From positions 434,001 to 498,000 of the forward strand of contig NZ_JAIQDB010000002.1 of NCBI RefSeq assembly GCF_020037475.1: DNA of 64,000 nucleotides, in the 5' to 3' direction. The notes under the pieces are model-generated. The model was not told the origin of the DNA. It made no database searches and saw only the letters and a program-made list of their open reading frames with translations. Each line of letters begins with the position of its first letter. The first letter of the stretch is position 1. Made by a program: the position numbers and the translations under genes. Shown one piece after another: positions 43,187-52,203 of this stretch. This DNA comes from Sutcliffiella deserti. Lineage in GTDB: Bacteria > Bacillota > Bacilli > Bacillales > Bacillaceae_I.

Positions 43187-43369
43187 GGCTGTGTTAAACA
43201 CCGCTGTTGATTTCCGCAAAAGGCTACGCGTTCCACGGGGCGGTGCTGGAGCCTCCTCGGCAAGCCTGCGGGGTCGCAAGTATTCCGCTATCTCCCGTTG
43301 GAGTCTCCGCCTTTTGCTCCAATCATCGTTAGAATAGCCTTATTATCAACACTCAACTTTAACAGAGCC
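43187..43369. mobile_element. MITE-like element, complete copy 2, inverted (183 bp)
   Basis: Ends GGCTGTGTTAAA (43187-43198) and TTTAACAGAGCC (43358-43369), flanked by AATTATA on both sides (43179-43185 and 43370-43376). It has exactly the length of copy 1 and lies in reverse orientation. The rest of 42940-43497 shows no gene. Confidence 0.88.
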
Positions 43370-43497
43370 AATTATATAAAGGAAAACAAAGAAAAGTGTC
43401 GAATTATAAAAATAGCGAGTTGAAAATTAGGAGTAGCTTCCTTCTTTATGCTACAATAAATGAGTAAATTCTTGTATGTAAGGTGGTGCAAAACGTA

Positions 43498-43854
43498 ATG
43501 GCAGTGACATTCTATTGGTATCCTAAATGCGGCACTTGCAGGAACGCAAAAAAATGGCTTGAACAGCATGATGTAGCACTAAAAGAAGTACATATTGTAG
43601 ATAATCCGCCAACACGAACAGAATTAGAAGAGCTCTATAAAAAAAGCGGATTGGAATTAAAGAAGTTCTTTAACACAAGCGGAATGAAATATCGGGAGCT
43701 TGGGTTAAAAGACAAGGTGAAAACCGCCTCTGAAGATGAATTGCTTGATCTCTTAGCGACCGATGGGATGCTGATAAAGCGACCAATCACAACAGATGGC
43801 AGCAAGGTAACAGTAGGATTCAATGAAAAGCAATTCGAAGACACATGGAAATAA
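43498..43854 (+). CDS. yusI: YusI: ArsC/Spx-family protein
   Basis: A 118-residue protein of the arsenate reductase/Spx superfamily with thioredoxin-like fold. The start MAVTFYWYPKCGTCRNAKKW carries CxxC; LKKFFNTSGMKYRELGLKDK and DGMLIKRPITTDGSKVTVGF follow, typical of YusI. It lacks evidence for true arsenate reduction; the physiological role is not known. ATG 43498 follows AAGGTGGTG. It opens the yusI-gcvH-yusG-yusF-yusE series. Confidence 0.92.
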   Translation: MAVTFYWYPKCGTCRNAKKWLEQHDVALKEVHIVDNPPTRTELEELYKKSGLELKKFFNTSGMKYRELGLKDKVKTASEDELLDLLATDGMLIKRPITTDGSKVTVGFNEKQFEDTWK

Positions 43855-43868
43855 GAAAAGCTCTCTAT

Positions 43869-43886
43869 CATCGCAATATTGCGATG
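43869..43886. promoter_or_regulatory. Perfect 18-bp palindrome between yusI and gcvH
   Basis: CATCGCAATATTGCGATG is a complete inverted repeat, 40 bp before gcvH. It has no T run, so it may be an operator rather than a terminator; no regulator can be named. Confidence 0.45.
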
Positions 43887-43925
43887 TGAGTTCTTAAATA
43901 ATATACACTTTGATGGAGGTAATGA

Positions 43926-44312
43926 ATGATGAACACACCAAAAGAATTACGTTATTCCGAAGAACACGAATGGGTAAAAGTAGAAGATAACACGGTACGC
44001 ATAGGTATCACTGATTTCGCACAGTCTGAACTAGGAGACATTGTGTTTGTAGAATTGCCGGAAGTTGGAGATGAAATCTCTGCAGATGAGCCATTTGGAA
44101 GTGTAGAATCTGTTAAAACGGTATCTGAGCTATATGCGCCAATTAGTGGGAAAGTGGTAGCAATAAATGAAGATCTAAGTGACAGCCCGGAATTTGTAAA
44201 TGAATCTCCATATGAAAAAGCTTGGATGGTGGTAGTTGAACCTTCTGATGCTAGTGAAGTTGAGAAGCTTATGACTGCTGAGCAGTACGTGGAAATGACA
44301 AAAGAAGACTAA
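43926..44312 (+). CDS. gcvH: Glycine cleavage system H protein
   Basis: Lipoyl carrier protein of glycine cleavage; in Bacillus it also takes part in lipoate assembly and transfer to other enzymes. 128 residues. The hammerhead fold is evident from [20 protein letters not shown], and the lipoylated Lys is in [20 protein letters not shown]. The end [16 protein letters not shown] is standard. Two adjacent ATG codons (43926, 43929) follow GGAGGTAATG; either may start. No gcvT or gcvP is near, as in B. subtilis. Confidence 0.97.
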   Translation: MMNTPKELRYSEEHEWVKVEDNTVRIGITDFAQSELGDIVFVELPEVGDEISADEPFGSVESVKTVSELYAPISGKVVAINEDLSDSPEFVNESPYEKAWMVVVEPSDASEVEKLMTAEQYVEMTKED

Positions 44313-44378
44313 TAACAAAATTATTTTTAGGACACCCTAAATTTAGTATAACTTATGCTGAAAAAGGGTGATTACGAT

Positions 44379-44624
44379 ATGACATTAGAAAACAAACGAC
44401 TGGACATAACAGACCGAGTGGTTGGAAAACTTTCTGATTCTGGTTTTACCTTATTTGTAGAAGAGGAATCCATTGGACAGGTTACACTATCTGAACAGGG
44501 AAACCAATATTCATTAAAGAATGGGTATGAACAAGAAGGTAGCAAAATCTTTCAACAGGTTCAAGTTCCATCAGCTAAAGATGCTAAATATGTAGACTGC
44601 GACTACGAAAATGGATGGTGCTAG
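44379..44624 (+). CDS. yusG: YusG-like DUF2553 protein
   Basis: An 81-residue protein with RLDITDRVVGKLSDSGFTLF, VEEESIGQVTLSEQGN and the Cys-containing end KYVDCDYENGWC, similar to Bacillus YusG. Function unknown. Start ATG 44379 behind AAGGGTGAT is preferred over an upstream ATG at 44355. Confidence 0.87.
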   Translation: MTLENKRLDITDRVVGKLSDSGFTLFVEEESIGQVTLSEQGNQYSLKNGYEQEGSKIFQQVQVPSAKDAKYVDCDYENGWC

Positions 44625-44631
44625 CCATCGG

Positions 44632-44667
44632 TGGGGTTGGGACTGTAATAAGTCCTGGCCCTTTTTC
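44632..44667 (+). terminator. Terminator behind yusG
   Basis: GGGTTGGGACT pairs with AGTCCTGGCCC (imperfect), followed by TTTTT. Confidence 0.7.
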
Positions 44668-44776
44668 TATTATAGGTTGAAAATAGTCACATCTAAAGGG
44701 GAATATTATTGCCAAGTAGAATATGATTAGTATAAAGGTAAATTGCTTTATACACTTAAAAGAACAGGTGATGCGT

Positions 44777-45127
44777 ATGGAACTATACGAGGTAGATAAA
44801 ATCATCATTGTCGAAGGTAAATCTGATAAAAAAAGAATTGAGCAAATTATTACCGAACCAGTTCATATCATATGTACAAATGGAACAATCAGTGTGACGC
44901 GATTAGACGAGTTAATAGAGGACGTTTTCGATAAAGAAGTCTATATTTTAGTGGATGCAGATGACTCGGGTGAAAAACTGCGAAGGCTATTTAAACGGGA
45001 ATTCCCTGAAGCAGAGCATCTTTATATTGACAGAATGTATCGAGAGGTTGCAACAGCACCTTTTCATCATATTGCGACGGTACTTTTAAGCGCAAATATT
45101 AATATAAATACACAATATCTGCAATAA
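44777..45127 (+). CDS. yusF: YusF-like Toprim domain protein
   Basis: A 116-residue stand-alone Toprim protein. IIIVEGKSDKKRIEQII carries the conserved Glu, and VYILVDADDSGEKLRRLFKR the DxD motif for divalent metal; HLYIDRMYREVATAPFHHIA closes it. Related to the Toprim of RNase M5 and primases, but its nucleic-acid target is unknown. ATG 44777 is 6 bases from AGGTG; an ATG two codons earlier is also possible. Confidence 0.9.
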   Translation: MELYEVDKIIIVEGKSDKKRIEQIITEPVHIICTNGTISVTRLDELIEDVFDKEVYILVDADDSGEKLRRLFKREFPEAEHLYIDRMYREVATAPFHHIATVLLSANININTQYLQ

Positions 45128-45149
45128 GCTTTTCAAAGAGGATGAGGAA

Positions 45150-45464
45150 ATGAAGGATTGGACAAAGAGTTTATTATTAGAGGAAATAGAGAAAGACCAA
45201 ATAACAGTTATTTATTTTTATACCCCTATGTGCGGTACCTGTCAGGTGGCAAAAAAAATGCTCGAGGTTACCAAGGAGCTTTTTCCATCCTTCCAATTTG
45301 GGATGCTGGATGTAAACTATATTCCTGATATTAGTGTAAAGTGGGAGATCGAAAGTGTTCCATGCTTGATGGTTTTTCAGAATGGAGAAATACTGGAGAA
45401 AATTTATGCTTTTCACTCAGTAGAATATCTTTATAATCTCTTTAAGAGTATTCAGACTACCTGA
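45150..45464 (+). CDS. yusE: YusE-like thioredoxin-family protein
   Basis: A 104-residue thioredoxin fold with the active site FYTPMCGTCQVAKKMLE (CGTC instead of CGPC) and the cis-Pro segment IESVPCLMVFQNGEILEKIY, where a Cys follows the proline. It probably is a thiol-disulfide exchange protein of special function. It follows yusF by 22 bp and is closed by a strong terminator. Confidence 0.92.
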   Translation: MKDWTKSLLLEEIEKDQITVIYFYTPMCGTCQVAKKMLEVTKELFPSFQFGMLDVNYIPDISVKWEIESVPCLMVFQNGEILEKIYAFHSVEYLYNLFKSIQTT

Positions 45465-45494
45465 AGAAAGACACATGATAAGTTGTTTCATAAT

Positions 45495-45541
45495 ACTGTA
45501 GACAAACTCGAGGGAATTTCGAGGTTGTCTACAGTTTTTTT
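45495..45541 (+). terminator. Terminator behind yusE
   Basis: ACTGTAGACAA and CTCGA pair with TCGAG and TTGTCTACAGT, followed by TTTTTTT. Confidence 0.95.
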
Positions 45542-45773
45542 ATGCCCCTTAATAAGTTCATTAATATTTGCCTCAAGCGTTTTAACTAGAAATAAAAGAG
45601 TCTGTAAATAACCCATCAGCAAACGAAACGCTTCCTATCTCTTAGAGCTATCGCCCTCTATATTCTGTAAACTCATGATATTTTCTATTTTTTTAACAAT
45701 TATTCTCTTGCCATTTTTCTGAAAAAGGAGTAAATTTGTTTAGGGAAGCGAAATAAAAAACAAGGGGAAAATA
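45542..45773. other. Intergenic stretch before the MFS gene
   Basis: AT-rich sequence with no gene. It should contain the MFS promoter; AAGGGG lies 9 bases before its start codon. Confidence 0.4.
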
Positions 45774-47042
45774 ATGAAAAAATGGAAATGGCTACAGTCA
45801 TTTAAACAATACAATCGTAATATTAAATTGCTTTTTATGGTCAATATCCTAACTCAAATCGGCTTAGGTATATTTATGATTGTTTATAATTTTTATATTA
45901 GAGAGCTTGGATATGCTGAAACGGTCAACGGAAGTATTATTGCAATGGGGGCTCTCGCGGCAGCAATCATTTTAATTCCTGCAGGGATCTTGAGTGATAA
46001 AATCGGTAGAAGAAAAATGATGATTGCAGGATTGGTGTTTACAGGTATCTTCATGCTCTTTCGAAGTACGTTCGAACTACAATCCTTGCTTATGCTTTCT
46101 GCTTTTGTAGCAGGAGTTTCCATGGCGTTTATACAGGTTACCGCTGTGCCTTGGTTAGCGGAAAACTCTACTGGAGAGCAACGAGTGAAACTTTTTAGCT
46201 ATCATTTTGCCGTCATGATGGGCGCGAATGTAGTAGGAAACATGCTTGGAGGAACATTAACGGATGCGTTTTTATATTTCGGAGGATTTAGTGCAGTCTG
46301 GAGTATTAGACTGACTCTAATTATAGGAAGTGTTATCTTCCTGTTGGGGATATTTCCCTTGTTGAAAACGAGAGAAACTCCTAGAAAAATAGAAAAATCA
46401 CCCTTTAACTTTAAAAATCTCTTTCAAAATATGCCTGCAGGTCAACTTAAGTTGATTATCGTATTTGCTGTGGCACAACTGCTGATAGGTTTTGGGTCAG
46501 GTCTTGTTATACCATACTTAAATCTATACTTCGCAGATCGCTTTCAAACGACCAATTCTACAGTGGGAATTGTCTTATCGCTAGGTCAAGCAGTGACTGC
46601 AATTGCTATGATTATTGGACCGGCAGTTGTTAGTAGAGTAGGTGAAATTCGTGCGGTTGTGATACTGCAGCTACTCTCCCTCCCATTTATGCTTATTACA
46701 GCGTTTACACATAGCTTCTGGTTGGCAGCCTTAGGTTTTTTATTCAGGCAAGCGCTGATGAATGCAGCGAATCCTATTATCTCTTCCTTAATGATGGAAA
46801 AGGTGGATGATTCACTAAAAGGCTTTGCTAACTCCATTAGCCAAATGGTTTTCTCCATAGGATGGGCAAGCATGGGGCCGGTATCCATGTCGATTGTCTT
46901 AATATATGGGGAATATTGGGGATATGCGCTAGTCTTCTCCATAACCGCAGTCCTCTATTTGACAAGTTCTATTTATTTTTATTTTGCTTTTAGAGGAAAA
47001 TCGACAGATACTTATCAAAATGCAATGATTAAATCCTCTTAG
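45774..47042 (+). CDS. Major facilitator superfamily transporter
   Basis: A 422-residue membrane protein with 12 predicted transmembrane segments. The loop between helices 2 and 3 reads GILSDKIGRRKMMIAGLVFT, the MFS signature (G-x3-D-x-x-G-R-R). Both halves begin with similar patterns (LFMVNILTQIGLGIFMIVYN; LIIVFAVAQLLIGFGSGLVI). The general type resembles drug or sugar effluxers of the MFS_1 group; the substrate is unknown. No linked regulator is seen. Confidence 0.92.
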   Translation: MKKWKWLQSFKQYNRNIKLLFMVNILTQIGLGIFMIVYNFYIRELGYAETVNGSIIAMGALAAAIILIPAGILSDKIGRRKMMIAGLVFTGIFMLFRSTFELQSLLMLSAFVAGVSMAFIQVTAVPWLAENSTGEQRVKLFSYHFAVMMGANVVGNMLGGTLTDAFLYFGGFSAVWSIRLTLIIGSVIFLLGIFPLLKTRETPRKIEKSPFNFKNLFQNMPAGQLKLIIVFAVAQLLIGFGSGLVIPYLNLYFADRFQTTNSTVGIVLSLGQAVTAIAMIIGPAVVSRVGEIRAVVILQLLSLPFMLITAFTHSFWLAALGFLFRQALMNAANPIISSLMMEKVDDSLKGFANSISQMVFSIGWASMGPVSMSIVLIYGEYWGYALVFSITAVLYLTSSIYFYFAFRGKSTDTYQNAMIKSS

Positions 47043-47165
47043 TACGACATATTTCTTGGGAAATGAATATTTTCGCATATTTCCTCGATATTTGCTCAAA
47101 TATATTTGCAGGACTCTACCCTTTTATCATGAATTTAGTTTAATAGAGTGGAGGGGGATTGTTTG

Positions 47166-47480
47166 ATGCAAAGCGTCTTAGAAGGATTTCTTGATAGAGT
47201 CAAAGCGAAAATACATGTTTTGGAAATATTGCCGATGTGCTCTCTTAACTGCTGCTTTCGTACAGAAGATGAAAGTGTGTACATTCTTATCAGTAAAGAG
47301 AGATTGGAAATTGTTGAGTGGGTTGCAGTACCGGATGTTAACTTGGAGGGGCCGAAAGATTTAATTTTCGGGATTTTGGCAGGTTCCACCCCTCTTAAGA
47401 ATGATAAGCTAGTTTTTCGGGGTAGTTTCAGACAATGGTTGCTTCTGGATTCTCTTTTTATTTTAGCGAAAAGAGAATGA
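47166..47480 (+). CDS. Small protein of unknown function, possibly SCP2-like
   Basis: A 104-residue protein with alternating strands and helices: SVYILISKERLEIVEWVAVP, NLEGPKDLIFGILAGSTPLK and LVFRGSFRQWLLLDSLFILA. The pattern of a lipid-binding SCP2-like fold (strands, then a helix with L-x-G-x-x-x-x-x, then F-x-G-S-x-x-x-x-L) is suggestive but not proven. Start ATG 47166 follows GGAGGGGGA. It precedes a lipid kinase gene by 82 bp. Confidence 0.65.
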   Translation: MQSVLEGFLDRVKAKIHVLEILPMCSLNCCFRTEDESVYILISKERLEIVEWVAVPDVNLEGPKDLIFGILAGSTPLKNDKLVFRGSFRQWLLLDSLFILAKRE

Positions 47481-47562
47481 AGATTATCGTTCATCCAAGG
47501 TTATTTTTTTATCGAATAAGTAGGCGTGTTGAAGATCTAATAGGAAAAGTGAAGGTGTAAAT

Positions 47563-48447
47563 GTGTATTACTTTATTGTTAATAAAACTTCTGGCAACGG
47601 CAAAGGGTGGGAAATTTGGACTAGTGTTAAGGAAATGCTGGAAAAGGAAAACATTCCATTTTACGTGGCTTTCACAAAAGGAACAGAAGAGGATTTACAT
47701 ATAGTAGATGCTCTAACTCTATCCTCGATTAAAGCAATTGTGGTAGTAGGGGGAGATGGAACTATCCATTCTGTTGCAAATAGTATAGTGAAAAAAAGCG
47801 TACCGCTTGGGATCATTCCAGCTGGTTCAGGAAATGATTTTGCAAGAAGTTTGAATATCCCTATGAACTATAAATCAGCTTGGAACAGAATCTTGTCTGA
47901 GTCAGTGAAAAAGATAGATATGGGAAAAATCGGAGATAAGTACTACCTAACCATCGCAGGCATAGGATTTGATGGGAAAGTGGCTCAAGTAACAAACCAA
48001 TCTAAAATGAAAAAGTGGTTTAATAGAATGAATCTCGGCAAATTGTCATATGTATATAGCATTATTAAGGTTTTACTCACCTATCGACCGACATCTGTTA
48101 CTTTACATGTAGATGGGTTAGAGAAAAAGTTTGAAAAAGTGTGGTTGGTTTCTGTAGCTAATCTTCCCTTTTATGGTGGTGGCATTAAAATTTGTCCTGA
48201 TGCTAAAGCAAACGATGGATATTTGGATCTTTGCATTGTTCATGGGGTGGGAAGGTGGGAGCTACTGATGGTGTTTCCACGCGCTTTTTCAGGGGGACAT
48301 ACTACACACAAGAATGTTACGATGTTAAGAGGAAAAGAAGTGAGGATTGCCTCTGATGAAAAGATGGAAGTCCAATGTGATGGGGAAATATTAAATCAAA
48401 TACAGGTCACAATTTCGATAGAAAAAGACGCACTAATTATTTTTTGA
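47563..48447 (+). CDS. Diacylglycerol kinase family lipid kinase
   Basis: A 294-residue enzyme of the YegS/BmrU/DagK class, which phosphorylates diacylglycerol or related lipids. The catalytic glycine-rich motif VVVGGDGTIHSVAN and PLGIIPAGSGNDFARSLNIP are in the first third; ITIAGIGFDGKVAQVTNQ and FYGGGIKICPDAKANDGYLD in the second domain; the closing AEKMEVQCDGE type segment is SDEKMEVQCDGEIL. Start GTG 47563 behind GTGAAGGTG; an ATG two bases earlier is out of frame. Confidence 0.93.
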   Translation: MYYFIVNKTSGNGKGWEIWTSVKEMLEKENIPFYVAFTKGTEEDLHIVDALTLSSIKAIVVVGGDGTIHSVANSIVKKSVPLGIIPAGSGNDFARSLNIPMNYKSAWNRILSESVKKIDMGKIGDKYYLTIAGIGFDGKVAQVTNQSKMKKWFNRMNLGKLSYVYSIIKVLLTYRPTSVTLHVDGLEKKFEKVWLVSVANLPFYGGGIKICPDAKANDGYLDLCIVHGVGRWELLMVFPRAFSGGHTTHKNVTMLRGKEVRIASDEKMEVQCDGEILNQIQVTISIEKDALIIF

Positions 48448-48545
48448 AATTTTTGTTTGACAGTTTATAAATGCCATGATACGATTACTTTCGTTGTTCG
48501 CAAAGAAATTTTTGAAATGATACTTAACTTAACTTTATATGTAAT

Positions 48546-48717
48546 CTCTTATCAAGAGAGGTGGAGGGACGTGCCCTATGAAACCCGGCAACCGTCAACA
48601 AGGAATTGTTGAAATGGTGCCAATTCACACAAAGCAAGATTTTGCTTTGGTAGATGAGAGAAAGGACTTTTTATAATATTTAATCCTTTCTGCTCATTTA
48701 TGCGGAAAGGATTTTTT
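48546..48717 (+). promoter_or_regulatory. SAM-I riboswitch (S-box) with terminator, upstream of metNIQ
   Basis: Aptamer 48546-48660: P1 strands CTCTTATCAAGAGAG and GATGAGAG, GGTGGAGGGA with CCCTATGAAACCCGGCAACC in the core, and GGTGCCAATTC in the P3/P4 part. The expression platform is a terminator, AATCCTTTC with GAAAGGATT and seven T (48682-48717). High S-adenosylmethionine should favour termination and shut off methionine uptake. Confidence 0.96.
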
Positions 48718-48782
48718 TCTTTCTCAAGACTCTCATCTAAGAAGGTTTTTCCCAAATAGGATTTGAAAAGGAAGGTGTTTGT

Positions 48783-49808
48783 ATGATTTCGTTACAGGGT
48801 GTGAAAAAGGTTTTCCATACAAAAAATGGAAAAGTTATCGCTGTAGATGATATAGATTTGTCCATTAATCAAGGGGAGATTTATGGAATTATTGGGTATA
48901 GTGGTGCTGGTAAGAGCACATTAATACGCATGTTAAATGGCTTAGAATCCCCATCAAGTGGTGAAATCAATGTTGCTGGTCGGAATCTGGCAAAAACGAC
49001 AGGGAAAGAACTCCGCGAGGCGCGTCAAGAGATTAGCATGATTTTTCAACATTTTAATCTGTTATGGTCAAGGACGGTAAAAGAGAATATTGCATTTCCT
49101 TTAGAAATAGCTGGTGTGAAAAGAGAGGAAAAAAATAAAAGAGTAGCCGAACTTGTCAGATTAGTCGGGTTAGAAGGTCGAGAAGACTCCTATCCTGCAC
49201 AGCTGAGTGGGGGTCAAAAGCAAAGAGTGGGCATTGCAAGAGCTTTAGCCAACAACCCGAAGGTCTTACTTTGCGATGAAGCGACATCTGCACTTGACCC
49301 GCAAACAACGGATTCAATATTGGAGCTTTTGGTTGATATTAATAAACGGTTAAAATTGACCATCGTTTTAATTACACATGAAATGCATGTCATCCGGAAG
49401 ATTTGTCACCGTGTTGCGGTAATGGAGGAGGGCCGGATTGTCGAGGAGGGGAATGTGCTAGAGGTTTTCCGCAAACCAGAACAGCCCATTACCAAACGTT
49501 TTGTTATGCAAGTAACAGAGCCTGAAGAAACCCAGGAAACAATTGAGCATCTGTTAGCTGAATTTCCTAAGGGCAAAGTTATCCAGTTAACATTTGTCGG
49601 AGCATCCGCAGAAAAACCTATTATTACAGAGCTCATTAGAAAATTTAAAATAAACGTAAATATTCTGCAAGGGAAAATTTCTCAAACGCAAAATGGAGCC
49701 TATGGAACGTTGTTTATCCATCTTGATGGGGAAACTGCTGAAGTAGATCTTGCATTAACATATATTCGACAACAGCAGGTGGGGTTGGAGGTGATGACGA
49801 ATGTTTGA
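48783..49808 (+). CDS. metN: Methionine ABC transporter ATP-binding protein MetN
   Basis: ATPase of the methionine importer, 341 residues. Walker A GYSGAGKST, signature LSGGQKQRVGIARALANNPK, Walker B VLLCDEATSALDP and the H-loop LITHEMHVI are complete. From about residue 265 there is the NIL domain (KVIQLTFVGASAEKPIITEL), which senses intracellular methionine in this transporter class. It is controlled by the SAM riboswitch before it and overlaps metI by 8 bp. Confidence 0.96.
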   Translation: MISLQGVKKVFHTKNGKVIAVDDIDLSINQGEIYGIIGYSGAGKSTLIRMLNGLESPSSGEINVAGRNLAKTTGKELREARQEISMIFQHFNLLWSRTVKENIAFPLEIAGVKREEKNKRVAELVRLVGLEGREDSYPAQLSGGQKQRVGIARALANNPKVLLCDEATSALDPQTTDSILELLVDINKRLKLTIVLITHEMHVIRKICHRVAVMEEGRIVEEGNVLEVFRKPEQPITKRFVMQVTEPEETQETIEHLLAEFPKGKVIQLTFVGASAEKPIITELIRKFKINVNILQGKISQTQNGAYGTLFIHLDGETAEVDLALTYIRQQQVGLEVMTNV

Positions 49809-50457
49809 TCGCGTGAATTGGGATCGAGTACAAGAGGCAACTCTAGAAACCCTTTATATGAGTAGTATCTCTGTTGTAATAACCTTTATTTTAGGTATCA
49901 TTCTAGGTCTTGTATTATTTTTAACTTCTAAAGGTAACATATGGGAGAGTAAATTGGTTAACGGAGTGGTTGCAGCGGTAGTAAATATTTTTCGTTCCAT
50001 TCCATTTGTCATACTAATTGTGCTACTAATACCTTTTACAAGAGCAATAATGGATACGATCATCGGAGCCAATGCTGCTTTGCCGGCTCTAATTATTGGA
50101 GCGGCACCCTTCTACGCTCGTATGGTAGAGATTGCTTTAAGAGAGATTGATAAAGGGGTTCTCGAGGCTGCCAGGTCAATGGGGGCAAAAACCTCGGAAA
50201 TTATCTGGAAGGTCTTACTTCCGGAATCGATGCCAGCCCTAGTATCTGGAATAACAGTGACGGCTATTGCCGTTGTAAGTTACACAGCAATGGCGGGGTT
50301 TGTAGGAGCAGGAGGCCTTGGTAACCTGGCTTTCCTTGATGGGTTTCAGCGGAACAATTGGCAGGTAACCTTCGTTTCTACCATTGTTATTTTAATCATT
50401 GTGTTTGTTATCCAAATTATTGGTGACTATATAACGGCAAAGCTAGACAAACGATAA
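49801..50457 (+). CDS. metI: Methionine ABC transporter permease MetI
   Basis: A 218-residue permease with five to six transmembrane helices. ETLYMSSISVVITFILGIIL begins it; VNIFRSIPFVILIVLLIPFT and the EAA loop ARSMGAKTSEIIWKVLLPES are characteristic of MetI (MetP in Bacillus). GFVGAGGLGNLAFLDGFQRN is near the end. The start codon lies within the end of metN, indicating coupled translation. Confidence 0.96.
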   Translation: MFDRVNWDRVQEATLETLYMSSISVVITFILGIILGLVLFLTSKGNIWESKLVNGVVAAVVNIFRSIPFVILIVLLIPFTRAIMDTIIGANAALPALIIGAAPFYARMVEIALREIDKGVLEAARSMGAKTSEIIWKVLLPESMPALVSGITVTAIAVVSYTAMAGFVGAGGLGNLAFLDGFQRNNWQVTFVSTIVILIIVFVIQIIGDYITAKLDKR

Positions 50458-50571
50458 TGGTTTTCCGTAAAGGTTTTTACTAATCTCTATATACAAAATT
50501 AAGCACAAAAAAGCGCGACAGGAACAAAATATTCGAATACAAAAGAAGATAAAGAAAGCGGGGATTTAAAG

Positions 50572-51396
50572 ATGAAAAAATTATTAAGTGTTGCAGTGTT
50601 TTCTCTAGTTGTACTTGTATTAGCAGCTTGTGGGTCAAATGAAAAAGGAATAGGTGAAGGTAAACTAGTGATAGGAGCTTCAAATGTGCCACACGCAGAA
50701 ATTTTAGAAGAAGCTGCTCTTATTTTAGAAGAACAAGGAATTGAATTAGAAATAAAAACATTCTCAGATTACATTATTCCGAACCAAGCATTAAAAGGTA
50801 AAGATTTAGATGCTAACTATTTCCAACACCAGCCGTATCTGGAGTCCCAAATTGCTGAAAATGATTATGATTTCCAAAGTGCTGGCGGCGTTCATATTGA
50901 GCCGATAGGGGTTTATTCTCAAGAATTCACTAGCCTTGAGGACCTTCCAGAAGGTGCAGAAATCCTGATGAGCAACTCTGTAGCAGACCATGGCCGTATT
51001 CTTTCCATGTTACAAGAAAAAGGACTAATTACATTAAAAGAAGGCGTGGAACGTACTACCGCAACTGTGGATGATATTGAAGAAAATCCGAAAAATTTGC
51101 AGTTCAATACACAATTTGAAGCTTCATTCTTACCACAAGCTTACCTGAATGGCGATGGGGACGCAGTTCTTATCAACGGAAACTATGCTCTAGGTGCTGA
51201 AATAGATCCAGCGTCAGAGGCTATAGCATTGGAGTCACCTGAAAATAACCCGTATGTAAACTTAGTGGTCGTTCGTTCAGAGGATGTAGACAACGAGCAG
51301 ATCCAAGCTTTAGTGAAAGTTCTTCAGTCAGAAGAAATTGCTACATTTATTGAAGAAAAATACCAAGGGACAGTTATTCCTGCAGCAGGAGAATAA
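50572..51396 (+). CDS. metQ: Methionine-binding lipoprotein MetQ
   Basis: Substrate-binding lipoprotein of the NlpA family, 274 residues. Lipobox LAAC, so Cys20 is lipidated. Class features are LVIGASNVPHAEILEEAALI, DYIIPNQALKGKDLDANYFQHQPY (split here by the methionine-binding His/Tyr region), GGVHIEPIGVYSQEF and NSVADHGRILSMLQ. It is 114 bp after metI behind AAAGCGGGG, still in the riboswitch-controlled operon. Confidence 0.96.
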   Translation: MKKLLSVAVFSLVVLVLAACGSNEKGIGEGKLVIGASNVPHAEILEEAALILEEQGIELEIKTFSDYIIPNQALKGKDLDANYFQHQPYLESQIAENDYDFQSAGGVHIEPIGVYSQEFTSLEDLPEGAEILMSNSVADHGRILSMLQEKGLITLKEGVERTTATVDDIEENPKNLQFNTQFEASFLPQAYLNGDGDAVLINGNYALGAEIDPASEAIALESPENNPYVNLVVVRSEDVDNEQIQALVKVLQSEEIATFIEEKYQGTVIPAAGE

Positions 51397-51523
51397 TTTG
51401 GGTAGAAGAGGCTGGGACATACCAAATAAACCACAGCTAAAAGATTAACAATTTTAATGAATACATTCTTCCCACCTAAACAAATACTAACATTGTGCAA
51501 AATTAGGATGGGAGATGACACGT

Positions 51524-51895
51524 ATGGAACAAGAATATGAACCACAAAATTATGCAGAAGCTGCACTACATGATTATAAAGCAGGTTTAGGTATATTCTC
51601 AGAGAAAATGCCTGAACTGGCACATCATTATAATGAATTTACACAAGCATGTTTTAAAGAGGGAGTCCTTGATAAGAAGCAAAAACAATTGGTTGCTTTA
51701 GGTGTGAGTGTATTTTCCCAAGATGAGTATTGTATTGTCTATCATACAAAGGGATGTCTTGATCAAGGAGCAACAGAGCAGGAGATCCTGGAGGTATGCG
51801 GTGTCACCGCAGCTTTTGGCGGAGGAGCTGCAATGAGTCAATCAGTTACACTTGTGCAATCTTGTATCGCTGATTTTAGTGAATTAAAGCAATAA
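51524..51895 (+). CDS. yurZ: YurZ-like carboxymuconolactone decarboxylase family protein
   Basis: A 123-residue AhpD/CMD-type helical protein. The core FKEGVLDKKQKQLVALGVSV, QDEYCIVYHTKGCLDQGATE and VCGVTAAFGGGAAMSQSVTL fits CMD-family proteins; C-x-x-x-H replaces the AhpD CxxC, so peroxidase-partner activity is uncertain. It corresponds in place to Bacillus YurZ, between metNIQ and suf. ATG 51524 is 9 bases after GGGAG; another ATG at 51515 is too close to it. Confidence 0.88.
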   Translation: MEQEYEPQNYAEAALHDYKAGLGIFSEKMPELAHHYNEFTQACFKEGVLDKKQKQLVALGVSVFSQDEYCIVYHTKGCLDQGATEQEILEVCGVTAAFGGGAAMSQSVTLVQSCIADFSELKQ

Positions 51896-51896
51896 G

Positions 51897-51924
51897 AGCT
51901 TGACTTAGGTCAGGCTTTTTTTTG
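51897..51924 (+). terminator. Terminator behind yurZ
   Basis: AGCTTGAC pairs with GTCAGGCT, then eight T. Confidence 0.85.
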
Positions 51925-52203
51925 TGATTTCTTACTAGGACTATGTAATAGAGGAAGGAAGAGAGAGCAATTCTAAGTTATATAATTGATTTAGCAAGCT
52001 AACGAGGGGGCAGAGGTGGATACTAGGGGATACGGATGTTTTTGCTTGTTGGATATATTAGCCATTCTTGTTATGCTTATAAAGTGTTTAGAGATAATTT
52101 GTAAAGGGTATCAAAAAACTGATTGTACAAATCTAAAACACACAAAATAAGAAGGGATTGGTTTATTATCCATCATCAAGTACAAGTAAAGTACACTGGT
52201 AAC
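51925..52203. other. Intergenic stretch without a supported gene
   Basis: AT-rich sequence. A ribosome-binding-like AGAAGGGA at about 52151-52158 belongs to the small gene that follows (see there). Confidence 0.4.

Noticed and set aside
40120-43369. Composite transposon carrying fadE and fnr
   Set aside because: The flanking elements have their own, different target duplications and encode no transposase; two independent insertions are simpler.
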